Under the pieces are notes generated by a model. The model did not search any database, had not been told where the DNA came from, and saw nothing but the letters and a program-made list of their open reading frames with translations. Positions 44,471 through 53,215 of a DNA stretch of 64,000 bases are shown here, piece after piece. This stretch comes from an uncultured Aliivibrio sp. GTDB taxonomy: Bacteria > Pseudomonadota > Gammaproteobacteria > Enterobacterales > Vibrionaceae. The stretch covers positions 177,469-241,468 of the forward strand of contig NZ_CAMLHO010000001.1 of NCBI RefSeq assembly GCF_946479765.1, in the 5' to 3' direction. The position numbers and the translations under genes were made by a program. Each line of letters begins with the position of its first letter. Position 1 is the stretch's first letter.

Positions 44471-44500
44471 AAAAAAGGGAGCGAATCATCGCTCCATTTT
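44471..44500. terminator. Bidirectional terminator between comM and dsbA
   Basis: GGAGCG and CGCTCC pair around AATCAT, flanked by A6 on the left and ATTTT on the right. It sits between the convergent ends of comM and dsbA. Confidence 0.85.
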
Positions 44501-44533
44501 AGTATTTATTGTTTTTAAGATAATACCGTTGTA

Positions 44534-45136
44534 TTACTTTTTAAGTAACCAGTTTACTAACTCGTAATATTCTTCAGCACTTTGAATTTTACCTGGTTCG
44601 ACAAGGTATTTGTTGTTAACGATAAGAGCAGGAACGCCTGTTAGACCGCTGTCTTGGAATGCTTTATCAAAACGATTAACCATAGAGTTAATTGCAAAGC
44701 TATTGTAAGTACCATCAAACTCGTCAGCGTTCACACCTTCATCTAGGAAGATTTGACGAATTTCTTGTTCATTACGTGGGGGCTTATTCATTGTGTGGAT
44801 ACGATTGAAGAAAACTGGAACCATTTTATCGTCAACACCAAGAGAAATCATAGTGGCGTAGGCTTTGCTCATTGATAGACCCATGTTTCCACCCATGAAT
44901 GAAACGTGTGTTTTCTTAAAGGTAGCATTCTCTGGCAGTGTTTTTTTCAAACCCTGAATTAGTGGTTCAAAGCTACTACAGTGTGGGCAATAGAAAGAGA
45001 AGAACTCGTTTACTGTTGGTGTTTTTGATTCAGGAAGGTCTAACACTTTATAGTAGTCACCTTCTGTAAAGTTTGCTGCATTAACTGAAAAACTTAGCGC
45101 TAAAGCACCAAACAGTGCCATTATTTTCTTTATCAT
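44534..45136 (-). CDS. dsbA: Thiol:disulfide interchange protein DsbA
   Basis: DsbA introduces disulfide bonds into periplasmic proteins. ATG 45136 has GGAGAAA upstream and gives 200 residues with a signal peptide ([20 protein letters not shown]). The thioredoxin-fold active site is CPHC in [15 protein letters not shown], and the cis-Pro loop is [14 protein letters not shown]. srkA lies 95 bases upstream in the same direction, the arrangement seen in E. coli. Confidence 0.96.
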   Translation of the reverse strand: MIKKIMALFGALALSFSVNAANFTEGDYYKVLDLPESKTPTVNEFFSFYCPHCSSFEPLIQGLKKTLPENATFKKTHVSFMGGNMGLSMSKAYATMISLGVDDKMVPVFFNRIHTMNKPPRNEQEIRQIFLDEGVNADEFDGTYNSFAINSMVNRFDKAFQDSGLTGVPALIVNNKYLVEPGKIQSAEEYYELVNWLLKK

Positions 45137-45231
45137 GTGTAATTTTCTCCAATCCATTTGTGTTTGTTTTATTATTTTAGCTTGTTATGCCTATTAATGT
45201 TTATCTGCATAATTGCTTATTCAGGGTTGTA

Positions 45232-46215
45232 TCACCACTGTGGCATCAGTTCTAAAGGGGCCTCATTTAAGGCCGCTATTTGTTCTTTAAATCCGAGTAC
45301 TTGGCTTTCCCAGTATTTTGCATCGGCAAACCATGGGAATGCAATGGGAAACGCCGGATCTTGCCAGCGTTTTGCTAGCCATGCCATGTAGTGTACCATT
45401 CGTAGACCACGCAATGGCTCAATTAGTTTCAGTTGGCTGTGGTCAAAATCGCAATATTCAGAATAAGCTTCAACGAGAATATCTAACTGAACTAACTTAT
45501 CTTGGCGATCTCCATTTAACAGCATCCATATATCTTGTGCAGCAGGACCGTTTCTTGCGTCATCTAAATCGACGAATAGTGGGCCATCACGCCATAAAAT
45601 ATTACTTGGATGGCAATCACCATGTAAGCGAATGGTTTTACTTGGTTGCCAATGTTGCTCTATCTTGCCGATTAGCATGTCTAAATCAGAGAAAAAGCTA
45701 TTTTCTAAATAAGAAGGAATAAATGAACTGTTTTCCAATAACTTTCTTGGTTGATATAAGTATTCATCTAATCCAACAGTTGGGCGATGAGTAAATAGTT
45801 CAGACTCTCCAACCTTATGTATTCTGCCTAAGTATCGTCCTACCGATTCAAGCTGATCAAAATTATCCACTTCAAATGTGCGACCACCTAAACTATCAAA
45901 TAGAGCAAACCAATAGCCTTTAGCAAAGTGAAGCGTTTTGCCATTTATTTCTATTGGTTCGGCTACTGGGATATCTTGTTGTACAAGTTGTTTAGAAAAT
46001 AAGTGCTCTTCTAAAATTTGAACTTCTGACCAACGTTGAGGGCGGTAAAATTTTACAACATAACGACGTTTTTCTTCATCGCTGAATTGATAAACACGGT
46101 TTTCATAACTGTTTAGCGCTAGAAAACCAGATTCTGCTCTTACGCCTATTTCTGCAAGGGCGTGCCACAATAAGTCAGGGGTAAGCGTACTGAAGTTAAA
46201 GGCGTATTCAGACAT
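45232..46215 (-). CDS. srkA: Stress response kinase A (YihE/RdoA family)
   Basis: SrkA is a Ser/Thr kinase of aminoglycoside-phosphotransferase fold that counters stress-induced death in E. coli, where it is linked to dsbA through Cpx. The 327-residue protein has the catalytic loop RLHGDCHPSNILWRDG and the metal-binding LFVDLDDARNGPAAQD. The Lys block RRYVVKFYRPQRWS lies near the N-terminus. It probably reads into dsbA. Confidence 0.92.
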   Translation of the reverse strand: MSEYAFNFSTLTPDLLWHALAEIGVRAESGFLALNSYENRVYQFSDEEKRRYVVKFYRPQRWSEVQILEEHLFSKQLVQQDIPVAEPIEINGKTLHFAKGYWFALFDSLGGRTFEVDNFDQLESVGRYLGRIHKVGESELFTHRPTVGLDEYLYQPRKLLENSSFIPSYLENSFFSDLDMLIGKIEQHWQPSKTIRLHGDCHPSNILWRDGPLFVDLDDARNGPAAQDIWMLLNGDRQDKLVQLDILVEAYSEYCDFDHSQLKLIEPLRGLRMVHYMAWLAKRWQDPAFPIAFPWFADAKYWESQVLGFKEQIAALNEAPLELMPQW

Positions 46216-46230
46216 AGTGTTTTCTCAAAT

Positions 46231-46258
46231 AAAAAGGGCTCTTTATGAGCCCTTTGAG
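46231..46258 (-). terminator. Terminator of ccoG
   Basis: AAAGGGCTC and GAGCCCTTT pair around TTTAT. Read leftward the stem is followed by TTTATTTG. It separates ccoG from srkA. Confidence 0.85.
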
Positions 46259-46273
46259 TCAATAATAGAGTGA

Positions 46274-47692
46274 TTATAGCGGTTTAAAGAAACGGCTTTC
46301 TGCTTTTATCACTTGTTGGTCATCATTTTTAATTTCAAAAATAATGGTAGTAATAGGGGCTGTTAAATTATCAGCACTGATACCTAAACTGATAGGTAAA
46401 CTAAATACTTCACCAGGGTCGACATTAACACTGTCAGAACCATACCAAGTCACCCCTTTCAAACCAATAACAGACAGATGGTAGTTTTGTTTTTGTTGCG
46501 TCTTATTAATAATTTTTAAAGTATAAGTATTTTCTACTAAACCGGTGCTATTGATCCGTGATAGTTGGTTTCTATCGCGTAATACATCAAGCCCCATAGG
46601 CTCTACCGTCGCTATTTGAGCAAAGAACAAACCCATCATTAAAATCATGACAATGCCATAACCAATCAGTTTTGGTCGCATAATATGAGTTTTGTGTCCT
46701 GCTAATTTATGCTCAGTGGTATAGCTGATTAGGTCTTTTTCATAACCCATTTTATCCATGGTTTCGTTACATGCATCAATACAAGCACCACAGTTAATGC
46801 ATTCATATTGTAGGCCATCTCGAATATCAATACCTGTTGGGCAAACTTGAACACACAAATTACAATCAATACAGTCGCCTAATCCTAATTCTTTATGATC
46901 TTTCTTGCGGGATCTTGGGCCTCTAGCTTCACCTCGTTTAGGATCATAACCAACAATATAAGTATCTTTATCAAACATTGCAGATTGGAAGCGAGCATAA
47001 GGACACATGTGTAAGCAAACAATCGATCGCATCCACCCAGCATTACCATAAGTACAGGCGGCAAAAAATAATATCCAGAACGCAGGTAAGAAATCACTAT
47101 TAAAAGTGAAGAAATCGACCACTAATTCTTTTACTGGAACGAAATAGCCAACGAAAGTTAATCCTGTAGCAATAGCTATTGCAATCCAAGCGATGTGTTT
47201 TAAGGTTTTTCTGATCAGTAAATTAGAGGTCATTGATAGCTGATCTTGTTTACGTCGCTTATTGGCGGGCCCTTCTAATTTTTCTTCAAACCAAATATAC
47301 ATAAATGTCCAAACGGTTTGAGGACAGAGATAACCACACCACACTCGGCCTAAAAAGGTGGTAATAAAGAAGAGACCGAAAGCCGCTATAACAAATAAAA
47401 GAGCGAGTAATGTGAGATCTTGAGGAAATAAAGTCGTACCAAAAAAGTTAAATTGTTGGCTGCCAATATCTAATAAAATGGCTTGGCGATCACCAAATGA
47501 AATCCAAGGCGTTAAAACAAAGAGAGCAAGTAAAAACCAACCGCCATAGCGACGTAACTTTTGAAAGGTCCCCTTACTTTGTCGAACATAAATACCTGAA
47601 TTGGGGTTAAAGCGATCACTGCTAGATTTATGTGTTTTTGGATTAAATTGTTTTGGAGTCACATCTTTGATGTCGATCTTATCCTGACTCAT
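46274..47692 (-). CDS. ccoG: Cytochrome c oxidase accessory protein CcoG
   Basis: CcoG (RdxA/FixG) is a membrane iron-sulfur protein involved in copper handling for assembly of cbb3 oxidase. The 472-residue protein has about five membrane helices, the motif CGYLCPQTVWTFMYIWFE, and two 4Fe-4S clusters: CIDCNLCVQVCPTGIDIRDG and CINCGACIDACNETMDKMGY. A C-terminal immunoglobulin-like periplasmic domain follows. It stands apart from any cco genes in this window. Confidence 0.93.
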   Translation of the reverse strand: MSQDKIDIKDVTPKQFNPKTHKSSSDRFNPNSGIYVRQSKGTFQKLRRYGGWFLLALFVLTPWISFGDRQAILLDIGSQQFNFFGTTLFPQDLTLLALLFVIAAFGLFFITTFLGRVWCGYLCPQTVWTFMYIWFEEKLEGPANKRRKQDQLSMTSNLLIRKTLKHIAWIAIAIATGLTFVGYFVPVKELVVDFFTFNSDFLPAFWILFFAACTYGNAGWMRSIVCLHMCPYARFQSAMFDKDTYIVGYDPKRGEARGPRSRKKDHKELGLGDCIDCNLCVQVCPTGIDIRDGLQYECINCGACIDACNETMDKMGYEKDLISYTTEHKLAGHKTHIMRPKLIGYGIVMILMMGLFFAQIATVEPMGLDVLRDRNQLSRINSTGLVENTYTLKIINKTQQKQNYHLSVIGLKGVTWYGSDSVNVDPGEVFSLPISLGISADNLTAPITTIIFEIKNDDQQVIKAESRFFKPL

Positions 47693-47879
47693 TATTCTTC
47701 CTATTATTTTTTATGGGTATCCCAACGTAATTTATTGAGCATAACTACTTATTTGTTTGAGATATTAGGACATTGCGGCTGAATTATAGCCTGATGAATA
47801 GGTAGAGTTCGTAAGAAGGTTCAAATTTAGTTAAAAAAGTGTGTTTTATTTGGGGAGTAAACGATCGTTTTTATTGAAC

Positions 47880-47924
47880 TACCCAAGTAAAGGTTATTGA
47901 AACGGTTTCAGAATTACTTGGGTA
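47880..47924. repeat. Nested palindrome downstream of yihD
   Basis: TACCCAAGTAA (47880-47890) and TTACTTGGGTA (47914-47924) are perfect 11-base arms. Between them lies a second palindrome, TGAAAC-G-GTTTCA. No T-run follows the arms on either side. It lies 28 bases past the yihD stop and may act as a Rho-independent-like barrier, a protein-binding site, or a small dispersed repeat. A further palindrome AAACGATCGTTT occurs at 47859-47870. Confidence 0.6.
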
Positions 47925-47952
47925 TAGAGTAGAGGTTGGCGTTGTTGGTTAC

Positions 47953-48216
47953 TTATAGTAGCCCACGAGCTCTTAAAATAGCGGTTTTAAAATCATCTTC
48001 TTGATCTTTTGCAAGACCTGGGATCATTTCTGTTTTCTCGCTGTTACGCATTTTTAGATGATAAATAAGAACGTCATCGGTTAAGTCTTCTAGTTTTCCT
48101 TCGTACTTAGTTTCCTCTGCTAGTTTTACAATGAACTGCATAAGATTAAGTTCAGGTTCTTTTTTCCATTCTGGGTGGATTAATTCGATTAATTCATTAA
48201 CGCGGTGACATTTCAT
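47953..48216 (-). CDS. yihD: YihD family protein (DUF1040)
   Basis: This 87-residue acidic protein matches Yih[29 protein letters not shown] and [14 protein letters not shown]. Its function is not established. A GGGAGA ribosome site precedes the ATG at 48216. In E. coli yihD lies beside srkA and dsbA, so ccoG appears inserted into that group here. Confidence 0.9.
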   Translation of the reverse strand: MKCHRVNELIELIHPEWKKEPELNLMQFIVKLAEETKYEGKLEDLTDDVLIYHLKMRNSEKTEMIPGLAKDQEDDFKTAILRARGLL

Positions 48217-48299
48217 TGAGCATTCTCCCTATAATTATTAGGGTTAGTATATCTAAGTTATAAAGGATGTTAAGTACGATATAACGGTTGTTTTAAGAA

Positions 48300-48331
48300 A
48301 AAAAAAGCGCAACCAGTAGGCCACGCTTTTT
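48300..48331 (-). terminator. Terminator of the 55-residue small gene
   Basis: Read leftward, AAAAAGCGTGGCC and GGTTGCGCTTTTT pair fully, counting G-T wobbles, around TACT, and a run of T residues follows. It begins three bases after the small gene's stop codon. Confidence 0.85.
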
Positions 48332-48333
48332 AC

Positions 48334-48501
48334 TTATGCCGCGAATGAAACTTCTTTAGGTGTTTCTGTTTTTTCTGAAACTATTAAAGTCATTTCAGGG
48401 ACGTTCTTTTTTGTTACCGCAACTTTTACAAAGTGGCTGCGACGACGATCCACACTGTGCGTTGAAGCAGAGCGTGAGAACCTGACAGTCATAGGACGCA
48501 T
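48334..48501 (-). CDS. Small basic hypothetical protein, 55 residues
   Basis: The frame from ATG 48501 to TAA 48334 encodes a protein starting MRPMTVRFSRSASTHSVDRR and ending KEVSFAA. The N-terminal half is rich in Arg, Ser and His; a middle beta-like stretch reads FVKVAVTKKNVPEMTLIVSE. GAGA lies at ribosome-site distance, and a strong terminator directly follows the stop. I do not recognise a family. The well-placed terminator and coherent composition favour a real gene over chance. Confidence 0.55.
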   Translation of the reverse strand: MRPMTVRFSRSASTHSVDRRRSHFVKVAVTKKNVPEMTLIVSEKTETPKEVSFAA

Positions 48502-48742
48502 TGTTGATCTCTATAGCCAGGCACTTCCTTGGCCAAATTAATGACCTAACTATTTATGAGTTACATCAAGATGAAACTCTCTTCTAGCTTTCGCAATCCA
48601 AATAAATAGTCAGGATTATGTGTTTAAAAAACACTCATTAAGGGTACCATAAACTGTCAATTAGTCGAGGTGCATCTCAACGTAATTTTACGATCTAGGC
48701 GATAATAACAGCATAAAAACATGGATGAGTTAGGAGATAAAA
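48502..48742. other. Divergent spacer between the small gene and the Spo0M-family gene
   Basis: This spacer must hold promoters in both directions. GGCCAAGGAAGTGCCTGGC (leftward, 48516-48536) contains a short inverted repeat just upstream of the small gene. GATAATAACAGCATAAAAA near 48700 is AT-rich ahead of the Spo0M-family gene. I see no RNA gene that I can name. Confidence 0.35.
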
Positions 48743-49531
48743 ATGTCTTTTTTTAAGAAAACGTTGGCGTCGTTAGGCATTGGTTCTGCGAATGTAGACA
48801 CGATCATTCATCAAGAAGTTTTGATCCCAGGGCAAAAAGTGTTGGTAACGATTGAAGTGACTGGTGGAGCGACAGCTCAACAAATTGATAATATTGATTT
48901 GAAGTTATGCTGCCAATATAAAAAAGAAGTTAAACGTAATCGTGATAATAGTTCTCAAACACAAATTATAAAACAAACTCATGTGTTGGCAGATTGGAGC
49001 TTACCTTATGCGTTTATGATAGAGCCAAAACAAGAGCGAAAATTTGAGATTGAATTAGATTTACCACTCAATACCCCAGTGACAATTGGTGAAGCAAAAG
49101 TGTGGGTGCAAACAGGGCTGGATATTTCTTTAGGACTGGATCCAACAGATAAAGACCCAGTTACGGTACGCCCAGAACCACTGCTTGATGGTGTGTTAAC
49201 CGCGTTAGAAACTGAAGGGTTGCGAATTCGTCAGGTTGAGTGTGAATATGTAAAAGGCTTTGATCTTCCTTTTGTACAAGAATTTGAATTTGTTCCTTTT
49301 GATGGTCCATATCATGGCCGCTGGCGTGAGCTTGAATTAATTACTCATAGGAAGAATGACGAATTAGAACTGTGGTTTGAGGTCGATAGAAGGCATCAAG
49401 GAGGAGTGTTGGGTTTATTATCTTCAGTGTTAAGCAATGGAGATTTAAAGCGTAAGTTAGTGATTCCAACACAACTATCTCCAGAAGATGCTGGTCAACA
49501 AGTTATTGATTTTTTAAATCAAACAACATGA
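48743..49531 (+). CDS. Spo0M family protein
   Basis: The 262-residue product resembles Spo0M (sporulation-control protein) by its start MSFFKKTLASLGIGSANVDTII, the arrestin-like beta-sandwich (LIPGQKVLVTIEVTGGATAQQIDNIDLKL) and a C-terminal beta domain with LEFVPF-type strands. Spo0M proteins occur in many non-spore-formers, including gammaproteobacteria, where their role is unclear. AGGAGATAAAA precedes the ATG. The name should not imply sporulation. Confidence 0.88.
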   Translation: MSFFKKTLASLGIGSANVDTIIHQEVLIPGQKVLVTIEVTGGATAQQIDNIDLKLCCQYKKEVKRNRDNSSQTQIIKQTHVLADWSLPYAFMIEPKQERKFEIELDLPLNTPVTIGEAKVWVQTGLDISLGLDPTDKDPVTVRPEPLLDGVLTALETEGLRIRQVECEYVKGFDLPFVQEFEFVPFDGPYHGRWRELELITHRKNDELELWFEVDRRHQGGVLGLLSSVLSNGDLKRKLVIPTQLSPEDAGQQVIDFLNQTT

Positions 49532-49552
49532 TTTATTATTTTGATGAGAAAC

Positions 49553-49592
49553 TGACATGTTTAAGCTTACAACTGTACGCTTAAATGTGTCA
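49553..49592. repeat. Inverted repeat between the Spo0M-family gene and trhA
   Basis: TGACATGTTTAAGC (49553-49566) and GCTTAAATGTGTCA (49579-49592) pair with two mismatches around a 12-base loop. It lies 39 bases upstream of trhA and 22 bases after the preceding stop codon. It could be an operator for trhA or a weak terminator; only TACTTATC follows, not a T-run. Confidence 0.55.
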
Positions 49593-49630
49593 TACTTATC
49601 TTATCGAGTAATCACTCTATGGGATAATTA

Positions 49631-50278
49631 ATGTCTACTCCTGCTCCTTATTCAAAAAAAGAAGAATTAGCCAATAGCCTAACCCATGGTTTAGGACTTA
49701 TTTTTGGTGTTGTTGCATTAATATTATTGCTTGTAAAAGCACATGCTGTTGATGCTGATTGGCTAACAATGGCGAGTATGTCTGTTTACGGCCTCAGTAT
49801 TATTTTGCTGTTTTTGGCTTCAACGCTATACCATTCTATTGCTGCGCCTAAAGCAAAACGCTTATTAAAAACCCTTGATCACTGCGCAATATTTTTGCTT
49901 ATCGCAGGTAGTTACACCCCATACCTTTTAGTGAGTTTACGTACTCCCCTAGCCTATTGGCTAATGGCGGTTATTTGGGCTATTGCTTTGTTCGGAATTA
50001 TAGGCAAGATCGTTTTTGTCTATCGATTTAAAAAACTGTCACTCATTACTTACCTTGTTATGGGTTGGTTGTCTGTTATTGCGGTTTACCAATTAGTGAT
50101 TCATATCGATATTAATGGCGTTATTTTATTAGGCCTTGGTGGTGTGATTTATTCTCTTGGGGTTATTTTTTATGTAGCGAAGAAAATCCCATATAATCAT
50201 GCCATTTGGCACCTATTTGTATTAGGTGGCTGTATTACTCAATTTTTATCGATTTATTATTACGTGAAACCTGTATAA
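49631..50278 (+). CDS. trhA: Hemolysin III / PAQR family membrane protein TrhA
   Basis: The 215-residue seven-helix protein belongs to the PAQR (adiponectin-receptor-like) superfamily. E. coli YqfA/TrhA is linked to membrane energetics and fluidity; haemolytic activity is only a historical name. Conserved metal-site blocks are STLYHSI, LDHCAIFLLIAGSYTP and HAIWHLFVLGGC. It ends at a strong bidirectional terminator. Confidence 0.92.
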   Translation: MSTPAPYSKKEELANSLTHGLGLIFGVVALILLLVKAHAVDADWLTMASMSVYGLSIILLFLASTLYHSIAAPKAKRLLKTLDHCAIFLLIAGSYTPYLLVSLRTPLAYWLMAVIWAIALFGIIGKIVFVYRFKKLSLITYLVMGWLSVIAVYQLVIHIDINGVILLGLGGVIYSLGVIFYVAKKIPYNHAIWHLFVLGGCITQFLSIYYYVKPV

Positions 50279-50300
50279 GTAAGTGTATTTTTCATATAAA

Positions 50301-50346
50301 AAATGGCGCTAGAGATACTTTTTCAAGAAACTCTAGCGCCATTATT
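50301..50346. terminator. Bidirectional terminator between trhA and trkH
   Basis: AAATGGCGCTAGAG and CTCTAGCGCCATT form a perfect 13-bp stem, with A-rich and T-rich flanks on both sides. The convergent genes trhA and trkH share it. Confidence 0.92.
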
Positions 50347-50366
50347 GTATCTATTGAAAAGCTTAA

Positions 50367-51812
50367 TTATCCTTTCCAGAACGCAGGGAAGAATAAAACT
50401 AATACTGTTAAAATCTCCAACCTTCCCATTAGCATACCAATACTTAATATCCACTTTGCCGCATCAGGCAGTGTAGCAAAGTTTCCTGTCGGACCAACAA
50501 TGTGTCCCATACCGGGGCCAACGTTAGCTACTGCGGTAACAGCACTGGTTATGCTGGTGACGGGATCAAGTCCCAAACTGCCTAATAGTGCAGAGATAAC
50601 AATGATGGTTAGAATGAAAGTAAAGACTAAAGCAACCACTGAACGTGTAATGTCATCTGTCACTGGACGTCCGTTATAACGTTGAACAAAGATCCCTGAT
50701 GGATGGATGAGCTTCATCATTTGTTTGTTGAGCATGGTTGAGGCAATTTGAAAACGGAAAATTTTAATTCCGCCCGCAGTTGAGCCAGAACACGCACCTG
50801 TTAACATTACAAAAGCAAAAATGATGGCAGGAAAGGCCCCCCACGCGGTGAAATCATCTAAACCAAAGCCTGTCGTTGTCACTACCGAAATGATGTTAAA
50901 TACAGAAACTCGTAACGCATCCATTACTTCATAATCATTATGAACCACCAGCCACGCTGCAATTAATAAACTGGTGATTAAGATTAATTTAAGATAGCCA
51001 ACCACTTGGGCATCTTTAAATAGTACTTTAGGATCGCGCTTTTTAAGTACTTGAATGAATAGTAAAAAAGGCAACCCACCAGCAAACATAAAGAAAGAGG
51101 CAACCCAGTGAGTGCTATTCGAGAAACGATTCATTGAGCTATCAGAGGTAGAGTACCCCCCAGTAGATAAGGTAGTAAAGGCATGGTTTATTGCCTCAAA
51201 AGGTGTCATCCCAGTAACCAAGTAACTTAAAAAACATAAGAGCGTTAAACTTAAATAGACACTTACGATGTATTTGGCAACGTATTTGGTTCTTGGAGCA
51301 CTTTTATCTGACCAATCGGAAGATTCAGTTTGGAACAATCGCATACCACCGACATTAAGCATCGGTAGGATAGCCACTGCCATTACGATAAAGCCGACAC
51401 CGCCAAGCCACTGTAATGTTGAACGCCATAACAAAATGCTCGGAGCCATCTCGTCAAGACCGCTTAAAACGGTTGAGCCAGTTGTGGTGATCCCTGACAT
51501 GGTTTCAAAGTAAGCATCGGTAAAACTAATGTGGTTAATGAACACAAAAGGCAGGGCCGCGAAAGCACTGGCAATTGTCCATACAAGGGTTGTGATAAGG
51601 AACATATCCCTCACGTTCATTTTAAACTGTTTACTGCGGCCCAAAGTTAAACAAGCAAATGCCACTACGTGAGTAATAGCAACCGCTTGTGCAAATTCGA
51701 TAAATCCAGCAGTACCAGTAAATAAGGCGACGAGAGTTGGGATATACATGAATAGGGCGAGCTTAGACAGCACAAGCCCTATAACAAATAAGATCGGTTT
51801 GTAGTTAACCAT
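50367..51812 (-). CDS. trkH: Trk potassium uptake channel TrkH
   Basis: TrkH is the K+-translocating membrane subunit. The 481-residue protein has the four selectivity-filter repeats TTTGSTVL, TTLSTGGYS, VVTTTGFG and ANVGPGMGHIVGP, with hydrophobic helices between. The partner trkA ends two bases upstream, so the regulator and channel are made from one transcript. Confidence 0.96.
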   Translation of the reverse strand: MVNYKPILFVIGLVLSKLALFMYIPTLVALFTGTAGFIEFAQAVAITHVVAFACLTLGRSKQFKMNVRDMFLITTLVWTIASAFAALPFVFINHISFTDAYFETMSGITTTGSTVLSGLDEMAPSILLWRSTLQWLGGVGFIVMAVAILPMLNVGGMRLFQTESSDWSDKSAPRTKYVAKYIVSVYLSLTLLCFLSYLVTGMTPFEAINHAFTTLSTGGYSTSDSSMNRFSNSTHWVASFFMFAGGLPFLLFIQVLKKRDPKVLFKDAQVVGYLKLILITSLLIAAWLVVHNDYEVMDALRVSVFNIISVVTTTGFGLDDFTAWGAFPAIIFAFVMLTGACSGSTAGGIKIFRFQIASTMLNKQMMKLIHPSGIFVQRYNGRPVTDDITRSVVALVFTFILTIIVISALLGSLGLDPVTSITSAVTAVANVGPGMGHIVGPTGNFATLPDAAKWILSIGMLMGRLEILTVLVLFFPAFWKG

Positions 51813-51814
51813 AA

Positions 51815-53191
51815 TTACAAGAAGAACGGGCTCGGTTGGAATAAGCGTTCGACATCCTGAACGTATTTCTTATCCACTAGGAACATAACAACATGATCAT
51901 CCTGTTCGATCACGGTTTTATCGTGTGCGATGAGAACTTCTTCACCACGAACAATCGCACCAATAGTCGTACCTGGTGGAAGTTTGATATTTTGTATTTC
52001 TTTACCAACCACTTTAGAGGTGGTTTCATCACCATGAGCAATCGCTTCAATGGCTTCTGCTGCACCACGACGAAGAGAAGAGACGTTTACGATATCAGCA
52101 CGACGAACATGGGTTAATAGCGCCGAAATGGTCGCTTGCTGTGGAGAAATAGCTACATCAATTACGCCGCCTTGAACTAAATCAACATAAGCGCTACGTT
52201 GGATTAGTACCATTACTTTCTTTGCGCCCATGCGTTTTGCAAGCATGGCTGACATGATGTTTGCTTCATCTTCGTTGGTTACTGCAATAAAGACATCGAC
52301 TTGGTCGATATGCTCTTCACTGAGTAATTCTTGATCGGCAGCATCACCACAGAAAACAATGCTGTCTTCGAGCAGTTCTGATAACTGCTCTGCGCGTTTC
52401 ATGTTACGTTCAATTAGTTTAACGCTGTAGTTTTTCTCTAAACGTCTCGCAAGTCCTGCACCGATATTACCGCCACCAACAATCATGATCCGTTTGTATG
52501 GGCGCTCTAGACGCTGCAATTCACTCATTACAGAACGAATGTGATTGCTTGCCGCAACAAAGAAAACTTCATCATCGGCTTCAATAACTGTCGTGCCTTG
52601 AGGTCTAATAGGACGACCTTGACGGAAAATAGCTGCAACACGTGTATCAATGTGAGGCATGTGGTCGCGAAGCGCTGATAATGCATTCCCAACCAATGGG
52701 CCACCATAGTAGGCTTTTACAGCAACAAGACTGACTTTCTTTTCAGCAAAGCTTGCTACTTGGAGAGCGCCCGGATATTCGATTAAACGCTCGATATAAC
52801 CAGTAACTAATTCTTCAGGAGCAATCAGGTGGTCAACCGGAATGGCATCTGATTGAAATAAGCGTTCTTTTTCTTTTAGGTATTCAGGTGAACGAATACG
52901 AGCAATACGGTTGGGGGTGTTGAAAAGGGTAAATGCGATCTGACAAGCAATCATATTGGTTTCATCAGAGTTGGTTACAGCAACCAACATATCCGCATCT
53001 TGCGCTCCCGCTTCTCTTAATGTATCAGGATGGCTAGCAAACCCTTGAACAACGCGTAAGTCATACTTATCTTGCAGCTCACGTAATCGCTCTGAGCTTT
53101 TATCTACAACGGTAATATCGTTGTTTTCGCCCACTAAGTTTTCAGCTAATGTACCGCCAACCTGCCCTGCACCTAAGATTATAATTTTCAT
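51815..53191 (-). CDS. trkA: Trk potassium uptake regulator TrkA
   Basis: TrkA is a cytoplasmic NAD(H)/nucleotide-binding gating ring for TrkH. The 458-residue protein is a tandem of two RCK units: Rossmann motifs [15 protein letters not shown] at residue 4 and [15 protein letters not shown] near 236, each followed by a TrkA-C domain. It follows rsmB after 24 bases. Confidence 0.97.
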   Translation of the reverse strand: MKIIILGAGQVGGTLAENLVGENNDITVVDKSSERLRELQDKYDLRVVQGFASHPDTLREAGAQDADMLVAVTNSDETNMIACQIAFTLFNTPNRIARIRSPEYLKEKERLFQSDAIPVDHLIAPEELVTGYIERLIEYPGALQVASFAEKKVSLVAVKAYYGGPLVGNALSALRDHMPHIDTRVAAIFRQGRPIRPQGTTVIEADDEVFFVAASNHIRSVMSELQRLERPYKRIMIVGGGNIGAGLARRLEKNYSVKLIERNMKRAEQLSELLEDSIVFCGDAADQELLSEEHIDQVDVFIAVTNEDEANIMSAMLAKRMGAKKVMVLIQRSAYVDLVQGGVIDVAISPQQATISALLTHVRRADIVNVSSLRRGAAEAIEAIAHGDETTSKVVGKEIQNIKLPPGTTIGAIVRGEEVLIAHDKTVIEQDDHVVMFLVDKKYVQDVERLFQPSPFFL

Positions 53192-53215
53192 ACCGATTGC
53201 TCGCTCGTGAGTCGA

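Noticed and set aside
45158..45722. Plus-strand frames opposite dsbA upstream and srkA
   Set aside because: srkA has full kinase motifs on the other strand; these frames show no domain or start signals.
50256..50275. ATTACGTGAAACCTG near the trhA stop as parS
   Set aside because: The right half matches, but three required bases on the left half do not.
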